Origin: an uncultured Collinsella sp.
GTDB lineage: Bacteria; Actinomycetota; Coriobacteriia; Coriobacteriales; Coriobacteriaceae
Assembly: GCA_900550825.1 (NCBI GenBank)
Contig: URTZ01000074.1
Span: 1-9,213, forward strand
Direction of reading: 5' to 3'
Length of the DNA: 9,213 nucleotides
The position numbers and the translations under genes were made by a program. Below, piece by piece: positions 1-6,514 of this stretch (positions within the stretch are counted from its first letter, which is position 1; each line of letters begins with the position of its first letter). The notes under the pieces are model-generated. The model was not told where the DNA came from. It was given only the letters and a program-made list of their open reading frames with translations, and made no database searches.

Positions 1-11
1 CCGAGCAGATT

Positions 12-31
12 CGGGCCCGCCGTCTTTTTCT
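12..31. terminator. Possible edge-truncated terminator arm downstream of nagA
   Basis: A G+C-rich block at 12-24 (CGGGCCCGCCGTC) is followed on the plus strand by TTTTTCT. This looks like the right arm and U-tract of a plus-strand or bidirectional intrinsic terminator, whose other arm would lie to the left of the window. Nothing in bases 1-11 pairs with the whole block, so the hairpin cannot be completed from what is visible. Confidence 0.25.
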
Positions 32-35
32 ATCG

Positions 36-1205
36 TTACTCGGTAAAGGCGTTGCCGACGCTCTGGCCGCCAACATACGTCTCGACGAGGGTAAGCTCAT
101 GGTCGAACACGACAAAGTCGGCGTCGCGACCCGGCATGATGCTGCCGCACTTACCCTCGATGTGCGCGGAGCGTGCCGGCACCTCGGTTGCCATGCGAAT
201 GGCGATATCGGCGCTGGCGATGTCCCAGTCAACGATGTTCTTGACGCCCTGGGCAAGCGTGAGCACCGAGCCGGCAATGCTCTTGCCGTCGGCGAGCCAG
301 CACAGGTTGTCCTTCATGATGACGTCCATGCCACCACTGGTGTAGCTGCCCTCGGGCATGCCGCCGCAGCCCAGGCAGTCAGTGATGAGCACCGTGTGTT
401 GCCAGCCCTTTGCCTGCAGCAGCGCCTTGATGGCGGCAGGGTTTACGTGCCTGCCGTCACAGATGATCTCGGCGTAGGTCTCGGGCGTGGACATAGCGGC
501 ACCCACGACACCGGGCTCACGGTGATGCAGCCCGCGCTGGCCGTTATAGGTATGCGTAAAGCAGCTGGCACCGGCGTTGATGGCGGCGATGCACTCATCG
601 TAGGTGGCGTCGGAGTGACCGATGCTGGTCACCACACCCTTGGCGTTCAGGGCAGCCGCATAAGCAGCGGCACCGTCGCGCTCGGCCGCCATGGCGCTCT
701 TAACGATGCGACCACCCGCAGCCTCCTGCCACTGATCGAAGACCTCCTCGGAAGGATCGATAAGATAAGCGGGGTTCTGCGCGCCCACGTGCTTCATGGT
801 AAAGAAGGGGCCCTCCAAGTAGATGCCCTGAATGCGAGCACCACAGAAGTCGGGGCCGCGGCCCTCGTCCGCCTGGGCAATGGCGGCGCAGGCGTCCTTG
901 ATCTGCTCGACGCCATCGGTGAACGTCGTGGGCAGCCAGCTGGTGGTACCGCGACGGGCGAGCTCGGTTGAGCTGATATCGATGCCCTCGGGATCGTTAT
1001 CGGTAGTTGAGTGGTTGTAGAAGCCATGGATGTGAGTATCGACCATGCCCGGTGCGATCCACGATCCCGTGTAGTCCTTAATCTCGCAAGAGGGCTCGGC
1101 AGCCTGCCAGGCGCCAAAGACGCCATCCTCGACCATAAGATAGCCGCCCAGTTGCGGGCCTGCCGGCAAGAAGAACTTGTCAGCCTTAATTGCGTACGTG
1201 CTCAT
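36..1205 (-). CDS. nagA: N-acetylhexosamine-6-phosphate deacetylase (NagA/AgaA family)
   Basis: This cytoplasmic amidohydrolase removes acetate from GlcNAc-6-phosphate or GalNAc-6-phosphate. The protein has 389 residues, the usual family length. Visible landmarks are the metal-binding HIH at 58-60, EGPFF with Glu131, GHSDA with His197, THTYN with His218, the HHREPGVVGAA block at 227-237, DGRHVNP with His253, and the catalytic Asp276 in ITDCLGCGGMP. The ATG at 1205 is preferred over an in-frame GTG two codons upstream, because AAGGAG sits 5 bases before it and overlaps the GTG. A 5-bp hairpin (1216-1228) abuts that ribosome site. A terminator lies between this gene and agaS, so it probably needs its own promoter or read-through; TATAGC at 1244-1249 is a possible -10, but no good -35 was found. 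Pairing with agaS favours GalNAc-6-phosphate, although sequence alone cannot separate the two substrates. Confidence 0.93.
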   Translation of the reverse strand: MSTYAIKADKFFLPAGPQLGGYLMVEDGVFGAWQAAEPSCEIKDYTGSWIAPGMVDTHIHGFYNHSTTDNDPEGIDISSTELARRGTTSWLPTTFTDGVEQIKDACAAIAQADEGRGPDFCGARIQGIYLEGPFFTMKHVGAQNPAYLIDPSEEVFDQWQEAAGGRIVKSAMAAERDGAAAYAAALNAKGVVTSIGHSDATYDECIAAINAGASCFTHTYNGQRGLHHREPGVVGAAMSTPETYAEIICDGRHVNPAAIKALLQAKGWQHTVLITDCLGCGGMPEGSYTSGGMDVIMKDNLCWLADGKSIAGSVLTLAQGVKNIVDWDIASADIAIRMATEVPARSAHIEGKCGSIMPGRDADFVVFDHELTLVETYVGGQSVGNAFTE

Positions 1206-1210
1206 ATGCA

Positions 1211-1216
1211 CTCCTT
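1211..1216 (-). promoter_or_regulatory. Ribosome binding site deciding the nagA start
   Basis: The minus strand reads AAGGAG, then TGCAT, then ATG. The 5-base spacing fixes the start at 1205. The alternative GTG at 1211 would lie inside this site. Confidence 0.8.
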
Positions 1217-1260
1217 GCTTCTAAAGCAGTTGACTGTGGTGATGCTATACCCAGCTCAGG

Positions 1261-1303
1261 TAAAACAAAAAGCGCCCGCCCGCCGTTATGAGCGGACGGG
1301 CGC
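1261..1303 (-). terminator. Intrinsic terminator after agaS
   Basis: A 12-bp stem pairs 1272-1283 with 1292-1303 around an 8-base loop. The single non-Watson-Crick pair is a G-U wobble when read as minus-strand RNA. On the minus strand the stem is followed by TTTTTGTTTTA (1261-1271). The orientation and U-tract fit termination of agaS transcripts about 20 bases beyond its stop codon, and before nagA. Confidence 0.88.
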
Positions 1304-1321
1304 CCTTACAGAGGGACGCGA

Positions 1322-2488
1322 TTAAGCGGTGAAGGGGTGAATCGTCACGCCCTTGACCACGCGGTTGACCGTGCCGGTGGGGCTCGGCGTATCGGGCGTG
1401 TTGCCCACGCGCACGGAGTTGAGCAGGCTGATGGCCTGGGCAAACATCACGAACGGCAGAGCGAGGTAGCCCTCGGGAAGCGCTTCGTAGCCCTTAAAGG
1501 TGAAGGACTCACCCTCATAGACGGTAGCACCTTCCTGCTGAACGGCGATGGTGTGCTGAGCGATTTCGTCGCCACCGATCTCGTTGAGGATGTCGATGTC
1601 GTACTGACGGGTGTAGGCGTCGTTGTTGACGAACACGAAGACGAGCGTCTTATCGTCGACGAAGGACTTGGGTCCGTGACGATAGCCCATGGAGGTGTCG
1701 TAGGAAGTAGCGACCAGACCGTGAGCGAGCTCGAGGATCTTGAGCTGGCTCTCCTGGGCAAGGCCACCAAAGGAGCCAGAACCCAAGTAGGTCACGCGGC
1801 TGAAGTCGCCAGCCAGGTAATCGGCGATCTCAGACTCACGAGAGATGACCTCCTCGCCCATCTTGGCAATCGTCTCGACCCACTCGGCCTTCTGCTCGTC
1901 AGAGGCAGTGTCGAAAATAAGGGTGGAGAGCAGGGTCATGCAGGAATAAGAGCCAGTCATGGCGAAGCCCTTGTCGTTGGCGCGCGGAATGAGCAGCGTC
2001 AGCGCATTGGGATCATCGGCAGACTCGACGGCGAGCTTGCCCTCGGGAGCGCAGGTGATGTTGAGGAACTTGACGTTGTGGACGAGCTCCTTGGCAACGG
2101 CAACGGCGGCAAGGCTCTCGGGGCTGTTGCCAGAGCGGGCAAAGGAAACCACGAGCGTGGGATCCTCGGCGCGCAGGAAATCGCGCGGAGCGCTCACGAT
2201 GTCGGTCGTGGCGATGGGCTTAAAGTCGTAGAGATCAGTGTTGCCAGCGTGACGCAGGTACGGGGCGCAGGTATCGCCAACGTAGTCGGACGTACCGGCA
2301 CCGGTGAAGACAACGGACAGACGACCCTCGCCCATAGCGCGAGCCTCGGCCAGGAAGGCCTCGATGGCCTCCTTGTTCTCGCGATAGATGTTGAGCGTAT
2401 CACGCCAAAGCTCGGGCTGCTGAGCAATCTCGGCCGTGGTGATCTGGGCGCCGAGCTCGGTGAGCTCCTCGACACTCTTCTCGAACAT
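1322..2488 (-). CDS. agaS: AgaS-type SIS-domain hexosamine-6-phosphate deaminase/isomerase
   Basis: The 388-residue cytoplasmic protein carries two sugar-isomerase (SIS) domains, at roughly 50-190 and 220-350. Landmarks are FTGAGTSDYVG (61-71), the phosphosugar-binding SFARSGNSPES (115-125), YLGSGSFGGLAQES (234-247), YRHGPKSFVDD (269-279), and the C-terminal block SVRVGNTPDTPSPTGTVNRV (358-377), which is typical of AgaS. In the aga/gnb pathway this enzyme converts galactosamine 6-phosphate to tagatose 6-phosphate plus ammonia. The ATG at 2488 follows an AGAGG ribosome site, whereas the in-frame upstream extension reads through that site. The gene has its own promoter candidate (2520-2549) and is followed by a strong terminator, so it looks monocistronic. 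Codon use is G+C-rich, unlike the regulator gene just upstream. A GlmS-like or glucosamine-type isomerase is less likely because there is no glutaminase domain and the C-terminal block is AgaS-like. Confidence 0.92.
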   Translation of the reverse strand: MFEKSVEELTELGAQITTAEIAQQPELWRDTLNIYRENKEAIEAFLAEARAMGEGRLSVVFTGAGTSDYVGDTCAPYLRHAGNTDLYDFKPIATTDIVSAPRDFLRAEDPTLVVSFARSGNSPESLAAVAVAKELVHNVKFLNITCAPEGKLAVESADDPNALTLLIPRANDKGFAMTGSYSCMTLLSTLIFDTASDEQKAEWVETIAKMGEEVISRESEIADYLAGDFSRVTYLGSGSFGGLAQESQLKILELAHGLVATSYDTSMGYRHGPKSFVDDKTLVFVFVNNDAYTRQYDIDILNEIGGDEIAQHTIAVQQEGATVYEGESFTFKGYEALPEGYLALPFVMFAQAISLLNSVRVGNTPDTPSPTGTVNRVVKGVTIHPFTA

Positions 2489-2496
2489 TTCTAATA

Positions 2497-2501
2497 CCTC
2501 T
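2497..2501 (-). promoter_or_regulatory. Ribosome binding site deciding the agaS start
   Basis: The minus strand has AGAGG 8 bases before the ATG at 2488. This supports that start over an upstream in-frame start at 2536, whose reading frame would pass through this site. Confidence 0.65.
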
Positions 2502-2519
2502 TTCTTTACTAAATTGCCT

Positions 2520-2549
2520 GATATACAAAGACTCAACCTGAAAAGTCAA
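2520..2549 (-). promoter_or_regulatory. Sigma-70-type promoter for agaS
   Basis: On the minus strand TTGACT (2544-2549, five of six matches to the -35 consensus) is separated by 18 bases from TATATC (2520-2525, four of six matches to the -10). It lies in the 111-base gap between the regulator stop and the agaS start. Transcription would begin about 20-25 bases upstream of the start codon, leaving a short leader containing the ribosome site. Confidence 0.5.
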
Positions 2550-2599
2550 ATCGAGTAGTAGTCATAGGCTGTTTTTCTTTCGTTAGCACTCGTATCCGA

Positions 2600-3334
2600 T
2601 CACACAGTATCTCGATAGTGAGAGATTCTGTACTTGAACTTGTCCGCGCGAGCCACCGAAAGCGTGAACTCGACAACATCATTTTGGGTGTTGTGAGTAG
2701 TTCGGACTATGTCCAGAACTGGCGCACCCTCACTAATACCTAGAAGCCGAGCGTCACATGGACGTGCTATACCCGCAGAGAACTCCTCATCTGCTACTCG
2801 AATTTTCTGCTGATAATCCTGCTCAATGACATCGTAAAGGGGCTTCTGTTCGAGTAGAGGACGCTTGAGTGAAATAAAGAGCCTTGCTGGAAGATAGCTA
2901 CGCTCAACCATCATAGGTATACCATCTGCCATCCGTAAACGTTTGAGTTTTAACACCTTTTCACCCAAACGAATCCCCATTTGTATCGAGAGCGTTTTAT
3001 CTGCTTCCATTTCACAGAACTCTAAGATGGTTGTTTCTGGCAGCCGGCCCATCGCTTTCATCTGTTCAGTAAAACTGTACGATTGGGTAAGATTTGTTGC
3101 TTGAGCTAGTCGATCGGCAACAAACGTACCGCGACCTTGTTTTCGCACAATCCGACCAAGATACTCAAGTTCCTGAATTGCAAGTCGGACAGTCGATCGC
3201 GAAAGCCCGTAGCGTTCGGCAAGTTCACGTTCGGACGGAATCAAATCACCTGGCTGATATTCATGATCAATTTTCTCGATCAGAATATCTACGAGCTGAT
3301 CGTATAGCGGTTGCCTGTGCCTCTTGCACGTCAT
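2600..3334 (-). CDS. GntR-family (HutC/UTRA) transcriptional regulator
   Basis: This 244-residue protein is a one-component sugar-phosphate-responsive DNA-binding regulator. The N-terminal winged helix-turn-helix covers about 8-73 and includes PSERELAERYGLSRSTVR (33-50) and the wing RKQGRGTFV (64-72). The remainder, from about 90, matches a UTRA effector domain, with LGEKVLKLKRLR, PMMVERSYLP, a central LYDVIEQDY and a C-terminal FTLSVARADKFKY. The ATG at 3334 has GGAG 6 bases upstream; an in-frame GTG at 3346 would lie beyond that site. Its position among PTS, agaS and nagA genes makes it the probable local repressor, equivalent in role to GnbR/AgaR/NagR, with a phosphorylated hexosamine as the likely effector. 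The likely target is the inverted repeat upstream of the GH35 gene. Its coding sequence is visibly A+T-richer than agaS and nagA. Confidence 0.93.
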   Translation of the reverse strand: MTCKRHRQPLYDQLVDILIEKIDHEYQPGDLIPSERELAERYGLSRSTVRLAIQELEYLGRIVRKQGRGTFVADRLAQATNLTQSYSFTEQMKAMGRLPETTILEFCEMEADKTLSIQMGIRLGEKVLKLKRLRMADGIPMMVERSYLPARLFISLKRPLLEQKPLYDVIEQDYQQKIRVADEEFSAGIARPCDARLLGISEGAPVLDIVRTTHNTQNDVVEFTLSVARADKFKYRISHYRDTV

Positions 3335-3340
3335 GATATT

Positions 3341-3344
3341 CTCC
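3341..3344 (-). promoter_or_regulatory. Ribosome binding site deciding the regulator start
   Basis: The minus strand reads GTGGAG, then AATATC, then ATG. GGAG lies 6 bases before the ATG at 3334, so the in-frame GTG at 3346, which begins just upstream of GGAG, is unlikely to be the start. Confidence 0.6.
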
Positions 3345-3421
3345 ACGTAATGAGCAATTGACCAATACTTCAGCCTTCAGGTAATGCATCAACATGTCCC
3401 ATAAATGGGCTAATAGCGACA

Positions 3422-3850
3422 CTACATCTCATCGTCTTCATCAATGTCAGCACTCTCGAGTTTCTTGAGATCGACTCCCTCACGACCAACGACCCGTGCG
3501 CGTTCGGCAAGTTCATCAAGCGTTGGGTCTCCAAACGCACGCGTCATAACGAGCTCTACCAACATAGGTAGATTTGTTCCGGTGACAACGGTCACGTTAT
3601 CGAGCTCAGTCGTCATTGGGATAGCTTGATTGAACGGAGTACCGCCAAGCAAATCAACAAACACCAATACGCCATCACAAGCTTGACGCATCTTGGCAAT
3701 GCAGGTTCGCAAATCATCACCAAAAGTAACCGCCTCCGAGCCCGCAAAAGGAACTACCTCAAAATTAGGCTGTTCGCCGGCGACCATATCCACAGCGCTT
3801 TTCAAACCAGGTGCAAACTGACCGTGACCAGTTAGTACAAATCCAATCAT
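3422..3850 (-). CDS. PTS mannose/sorbose/GalNAc-family IIA component
   Basis: The 142-residue cytoplasmic protein accepts phosphate from HPr and passes it to IIB. The phosphorylated histidine is His9 in LTGHGQFAPGL, and the family motif VDLLGGTPFNQA lies at 65-76. It is a stand-alone IIA, not fused to IIB as in E. coli ManX. The start ATG at 3850 has GAAAGG (3859-3864) 8 bases upstream. The C-terminus is strongly acidic (DIDEDDEM). It lies downstream of the TPR-like gene and upstream of the regulator, and it is separated from the IIB-IIC-IID genes by a strong terminator, so its expression may be set independently of the permease. The only PTS genes in the window are one each of IIA, IIB, IIC and IID, which suggests they form one transporter. 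Confidence 0.93.
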   Translation of the reverse strand: MIGFVLTGHGQFAPGLKSAVDMVAGEQPNFEVVPFAGSEAVTFGDDLRTCIAKMRQACDGVLVFVDLLGGTPFNQAIPMTTELDNVTVVTGTNLPMLVELVMTRAFGDPTLDELAERARVVGREGVDLKKLESADIDEDDEM

Positions 3851-3886
3851 TCTATCTACCTTTCTACCGTTCGCTTTCTCTAGCCA

Positions 3887-3909
3887 AAGAACCCCTCAAA
3901 AGGGCTCTT
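3887..3909 (-). other. Hairpin between the TPR-like gene and IIA
   Basis: Arms 3887-3894 and 3902-3909 form an 8-bp stem around a 7-base loop. When read as minus-strand RNA the only imperfect pair is G-U. No proper U-tract follows, so it is a weak terminator at best. It may be an mRNA-processing or stability element in the 81-base gap before IIA. Confidence 0.4.
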
Positions 3910-3931
3910 ACGACCACTGCATCATTAAAGT

Positions 3932-4555
3932 TTAGTGAGTATTTTGTTTTATCGTGGGAGGTCTGTGAGCGTCTCTAAGCTGCTTTTCAAGGTTGCGATA
4001 TCTACGTGCTTCGCCCTTGTTCCCGCTGCTCTCATATTGATATGAAAGCAGCAGATAGAGCTTTCCGCGTAACCCAAGGTCGTTCGTATCCAGCATAGCT
4101 TCCATCTCATCGATCTTATCATGCCGACGGCAAAAGACTATGTCGTAGGTCAATTGACTGTCCGCCAAAATGCCCTTCGACACGATGGGGCGCATCTCTT
4201 CCAACATGGACGCTGCCCGCTTCCGGTCACCCGTCTTGATATAGAAATTAAAGGCGCGAACCGCAAGCTGTCGACGTTGTTTATCGCTGCACGACATCTC
4301 CAGCAAGTGGTCAAGCATTCGATCCGCATATGCGTCCATATCAGCAGCTTCATAGATCGTGAAACGCAGGTAATACTGCTTATACGTAGACATTACTATA
4401 CGCGCAAGTTTGCGATCGAGCAGGTCTATGCAATCTTGGTATAAGCCCAAGTTAAACAATACCTGCAATTTCATATCGAAGTATTTTTTCGCTCCTTCGG
4501 TCACAGCGAAATAAGCCACGACAACACAAATGAACAGGACGATCCAAAATGGCAT
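3932..4555 (-). CDS. Membrane-anchored TPR-like helical protein of unknown function
   Basis: I do not recognise this 207-residue protein as a named family. Residues 2-19 form one hydrophobic segment (PFWIVLFICVVVAYFAVT), with Lys23-Lys24 after it. This fits a single N-terminal anchor with the rest in the cytoplasm. The remainder is rich in amphipathic helices resembling tetratricopeptide-type pairs, for example LFNLGLYQDCIDLLDRKL (33-50), AVRAFNFYIKTGDRKRAASM (98-117) and GKLYLLLSYQYESSGNKGEA (164-183). No catalytic motif is visible. The ATG at 4555 has AAGGGA about 10 bases upstream. The gene lies between IID and IIA, just after a strong terminator, and is the only gene here with no place in the sugar pathway. 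A role as scaffold or regulator of the PTS is a guess from position. It could also be an unrelated insertion. Base composition is A+T-rich, like the neighbouring IIA and regulator genes. Confidence 0.8.
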   Translation of the reverse strand: MPFWIVLFICVVVAYFAVTEGAKKYFDMKLQVLFNLGLYQDCIDLLDRKLARIVMSTYKQYYLRFTIYEAADMDAYADRMLDHLLEMSCSDKQRRQLAVRAFNFYIKTGDRKRAASMLEEMRPIVSKGILADSQLTYDIVFCRRHDKIDEMEAMLDTNDLGLRGKLYLLLSYQYESSGNKGEARRYRNLEKQLRDAHRPPTIKQNTH

Positions 4556-4637
4556 TGCGCTATATTCCCTTCAAGGCAGCCTTAATGAATTAATCCAACA
4601 CGATGACTGCACAACCGCCTATGAACAGCGGTGTCCG

Positions 4638-4701
4638 ACAAAACAAAAGAGGCGCACACTCCAGGGGATATGGCGATAAAGTCGCCTTGGAGGTGTGCGC
4701 C
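4638..4701 (-). terminator. Strong intrinsic terminator after PTS IID
   Basis: Outer arms 4651-4659 (GGCGCACAC) and 4693-4701 pair perfectly over 9 bp. After small bulges the stem continues with TCCA/TGGA and an inner GGCGA/TCGCC hairpin. On the minus strand the structure is followed by TCTTTTGTTTTGT (4638-4650). It begins about 40 bases beyond the IID stop, so it should end transcripts running from the GH35 gene through IID. Confidence 0.88.
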
Positions 4702-4743
4702 ACGTCTCAATTGAGGCTCAAATGCCGTGACAATATGGGGTAC

Positions 4744-5583
4744 TTAGCCCTTGCAAATGATACCGAATGCACCCAAGGCAATGGACAGAACCAGGACGAT
4801 AAAGATGGCCTTCGTCGAGGTCATGCCTTTCTTACCGAGGAGCCAGTACACGAAGCCGACGAGTGCGGCAGGAACCAGCTTGGGGCAGATCATATTGCAG
4901 ATGTTCTGCAGATCAACGGTAACGCCACCGATAACGGGCTTCGCTGCAATAACGATGCCGACATTGGTTGCGACCAGAGCACCGACCATAAAGACACCCA
5001 TTACGGAGGCCGCGTCAGTCAGCGCGTTCAGACGGTCGCTCATGGTGGTGACGAGCTTCATGCCCTGCTCGTAGGCCATGTGGGTCTGCTTGCAGCGGAA
5101 CCAGTCAACAAGGATGTTGACGGCGACCCAGATGAAGATACCCAAGGGGTTGCCGTTCATGGCCATATTGGCAGCCAGGGCGCCGAAAATGGTCGGAAGC
5201 AGCGAACCGAAGATGGAATCGCCGATGGAAGCCAACGGTCCCATGAGACCAGTCTTGAGACCGGCGACAGCCTCGAGGCCCTCGAGGCCCTCCTCTTCCT
5301 CGATCGCCAAATCGATACCGGTGATGATCGTGTTGAGGAAGTTTGAGGTGTTGAAGAACGGCGCACACTGGGCACGGCAGGCTTCCTTTAGCTCCGGCGT
5401 GCCGTCACCGTACAGCTTGCGCAGCGTGGGCAGGATAATCCAGAGATAACCGGAGTGCTGCATGCGCTCGTAGTTCCAACCATCCTGGAAACCAAGCAGG
5501 TTACGACGGTTAATCTGCGCAAGGTCGTCCTTGGTAATCTTGTAGCCAGTGGTGCCATTAGCGAGTTTCTCATTAGAGCTCAT
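4744..5583 (-). CDS. PTS mannose/sorbose/GalNAc-family IID component
   Basis: The 279-residue membrane protein forms the sugar-translocating permease together with IIC. Family landmarks are KDDLAQINRRN (18-28), FQDGWNYERMQHSGY (32-46), FFNTSNF (76-82), LKTGLMGPLASIGDSIF (109-125) and hydrophobic segments at about 128-160, 195-215, 236-250 and 257-277. The ATG at 5583 has GGAGGGAG 9 bases upstream. Longer in-frame extensions would run back across the end of IIC and are not supported. It overlaps the IIC gene by 11 bases (ATGAGCTCTAA), which implies translational coupling. A short in-frame microrepeat (CTCGAGGCC twice near 5271-5290) encodes the LEGLE part of a Glu-rich stretch at 95-103, but overall length is normal. 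Context with agaS and the GH35 gene points to GalNAc or a Gal-beta-1,3-HexNAc disaccharide as substrate. Confidence 0.94.
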   Translation of the reverse strand: MSSNEKLANGTTGYKITKDDLAQINRRNLLGFQDGWNYERMQHSGYLWIILPTLRKLYGDGTPELKEACRAQCAPFFNTSNFLNTIITGIDLAIEEEEGLEGLEAVAGLKTGLMGPLASIGDSIFGSLLPTIFGALAANMAMNGNPLGIFIWVAVNILVDWFRCKQTHMAYEQGMKLVTTMSDRLNALTDAASVMGVFMVGALVATNVGIVIAAKPVIGGVTVDLQNICNMICPKLVPAALVGFVYWLLGKKGMTSTKAIFIVLVLSIALGAFGIICKG

Positions 5584-6460
5584 CGTCGTCGTCTCCCTCC
5601 GCAGCGCCAGCAGCAGCGACGGGACGCTGGTTGTTCTTGTAGTACAGCAAAGACAGAGCAAAGCCAATAATAGCGATCGCCAGCATCGACATGTTATTGA
5701 ACATACCGACCATATCCACAGCGCCCTTACCAAGTGCGCCGTTCACAGCGACGATGTTGGTGTTGAGGTTCATGATGCTCGTGAAGGCCGTACCAAACAG
5801 GGCGGCGACTACAAAGCCGAGCAGCAGGTAGGCAACATGCTTTTTGACCGGCAGGTAGCGGAGCAGGATGGCAAAGCCAACGGCGGGCAGGGCACCGCCG
5901 GCAACGGACAGACCGTCGCCCAGCCACTTCCAATCGCCGTTAAGGGCGGTGGTGATGCCCTCGACCAAGCCCTGGCCAAATGCGAGAGCCAGGAAGACCG
6001 GAATCATGCGGGACAGCATCCAGGAAACGGCACCGAGCAAGTAGTGCACGTTGTAGGCGCCCCAGTTCATCTTCTCGATATCGGCATCGCACGCATGACC
6101 GAAGAACGTGTTGGCAAAACGGCCGGCGATATCGGTGTAGACGAGAATGGCAGCGACAGGCACGCCGATGGCGGCAAGAGCCGTCTCGGGATTCATGCCC
6201 GCGCCCACGGCAAAGGCGGTGGCGACCAAAGTGCCGGAGTTGGCATCGATACGAGAGGCGCCGCCAAAGGTACCAACGCCCAGGACGGTGAGCTGCATGC
6301 TACCGCCGATAAATAGACCGGTCTGCAGGTCACCCATAATCAAACCGGTAATCATACCGGAGAAGACGGCAGAGCCGGCACAGGTGTACCAGTTCAGCTC
6401 ATCCATGATCTGATAACCCGCATACAGGGTTAACAGAAGAATCTGCCACCAAGCAATCAT
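5573..6460 (-). CDS. PTS mannose/sorbose/GalNAc-family IIC component
   Basis: The 295-residue polytopic membrane protein is the IIC half of the permease. It begins directly in a hydrophobic segment (MIAWWQILLLTLYAGYQIMDEL). It carries the family blocks GLIMGDLQTGLFIGGSMQL (39-57), GVGTFGGASRIDANSGT (61-77) and a long conserved region through NLNTNIVAVNGALGKGAVDM, with several further hydrophobic helices up to about 274. The C-terminus is a soluble Ala-rich stretch ending in GDDDDEL. The ATG at 6460 has AAGGAG 6 bases upstream. The gene is separated from IIB by 93 bases containing a hairpin, and it overlaps IID by 11 bases. Codon use is G+C-rich compared with the GH35 and IIB genes upstream in the same apparent transcript. 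Confidence 0.94.
   Translation of the reverse strand: MIAWWQILLLTLYAGYQIMDELNWYTCAGSAVFSGMITGLIMGDLQTGLFIGGSMQLTVLGVGTFGGASRIDANSGTLVATAFAVGAGMNPETALAAIGVPVAAILVYTDIAGRFANTFFGHACDADIEKMNWGAYNVHYLLGAVSWMLSRMIPVFLALAFGQGLVEGITTALNGDWKWLGDGLSVAGGALPAVGFAILLRYLPVKKHVAYLLLGFVVAALFGTAFTSIMNLNTNIVAVNGALGKGAVDMVGMFNNMSMLAIAIIGFALSLLYYKNNQRPVAAAGAAEGDDDDEL
5593..5600 (-). promoter_or_regulatory. Ribosome binding site deciding the IID start
   Basis: GGAGGGAG on the minus strand, inside the end of the IIC gene, lies 9 bases before the ATG at 5583. It fixes the IID start and its 11-base overlap with IIC. Confidence 0.65.
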
Positions 6461-6514
6461 GGTAAACTCCTTATTTGAGGTGTAACAGTTTCTACAATAC
6501 CAATACGCTTATAT

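Noticed and set aside
99..971. Plus-strand open frame of 290 residues opposite nagA
   Set aside because: Same cause: it mirrors nagA codon bias, and the product is a low-complexity Gly/Ala/Val/Asp/His-rich sequence without motifs.
1337..2494. Long plus-strand open frame (about 385 residues) opposite agaS
   Set aside because: It is antisense to a gene with unmistakable AgaS motifs. Long antisense frames are expected opposite G+C-rich, codon-biased genes, and the product shows no domain.
4584..4597. AT-rich palindrome-like TTAATGAATTAA upstream of the TPR-like gene as an operator
   Set aside because: The arm layout (5-2-5) resembles the proposed operator, but the bases do not match it, and such A+T repeats arise readily by chance.
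5271..5290. Tandem CTCGAGGCC microrepeat as a regulatory repeat
   Set aside because: It is in frame within IID, encodes a short Glu/Leu/Gly stretch, and the protein has normal length.
5584..5733. N-terminal extension of IID by 50 residues
   Set aside because: It would read through the end of the IIC gene in another frame. The ATG at 5583 has a good ribosome site and gives the normal family N-terminus.
4603..6316. Two plus-strand open frames (247 and 255 residues) opposite IID and IIC
   Set aside because: They lie opposite clear PTS membrane genes, encode Gly/Asp/Gln-rich low-complexity products, and lack convincing ribosome sites.
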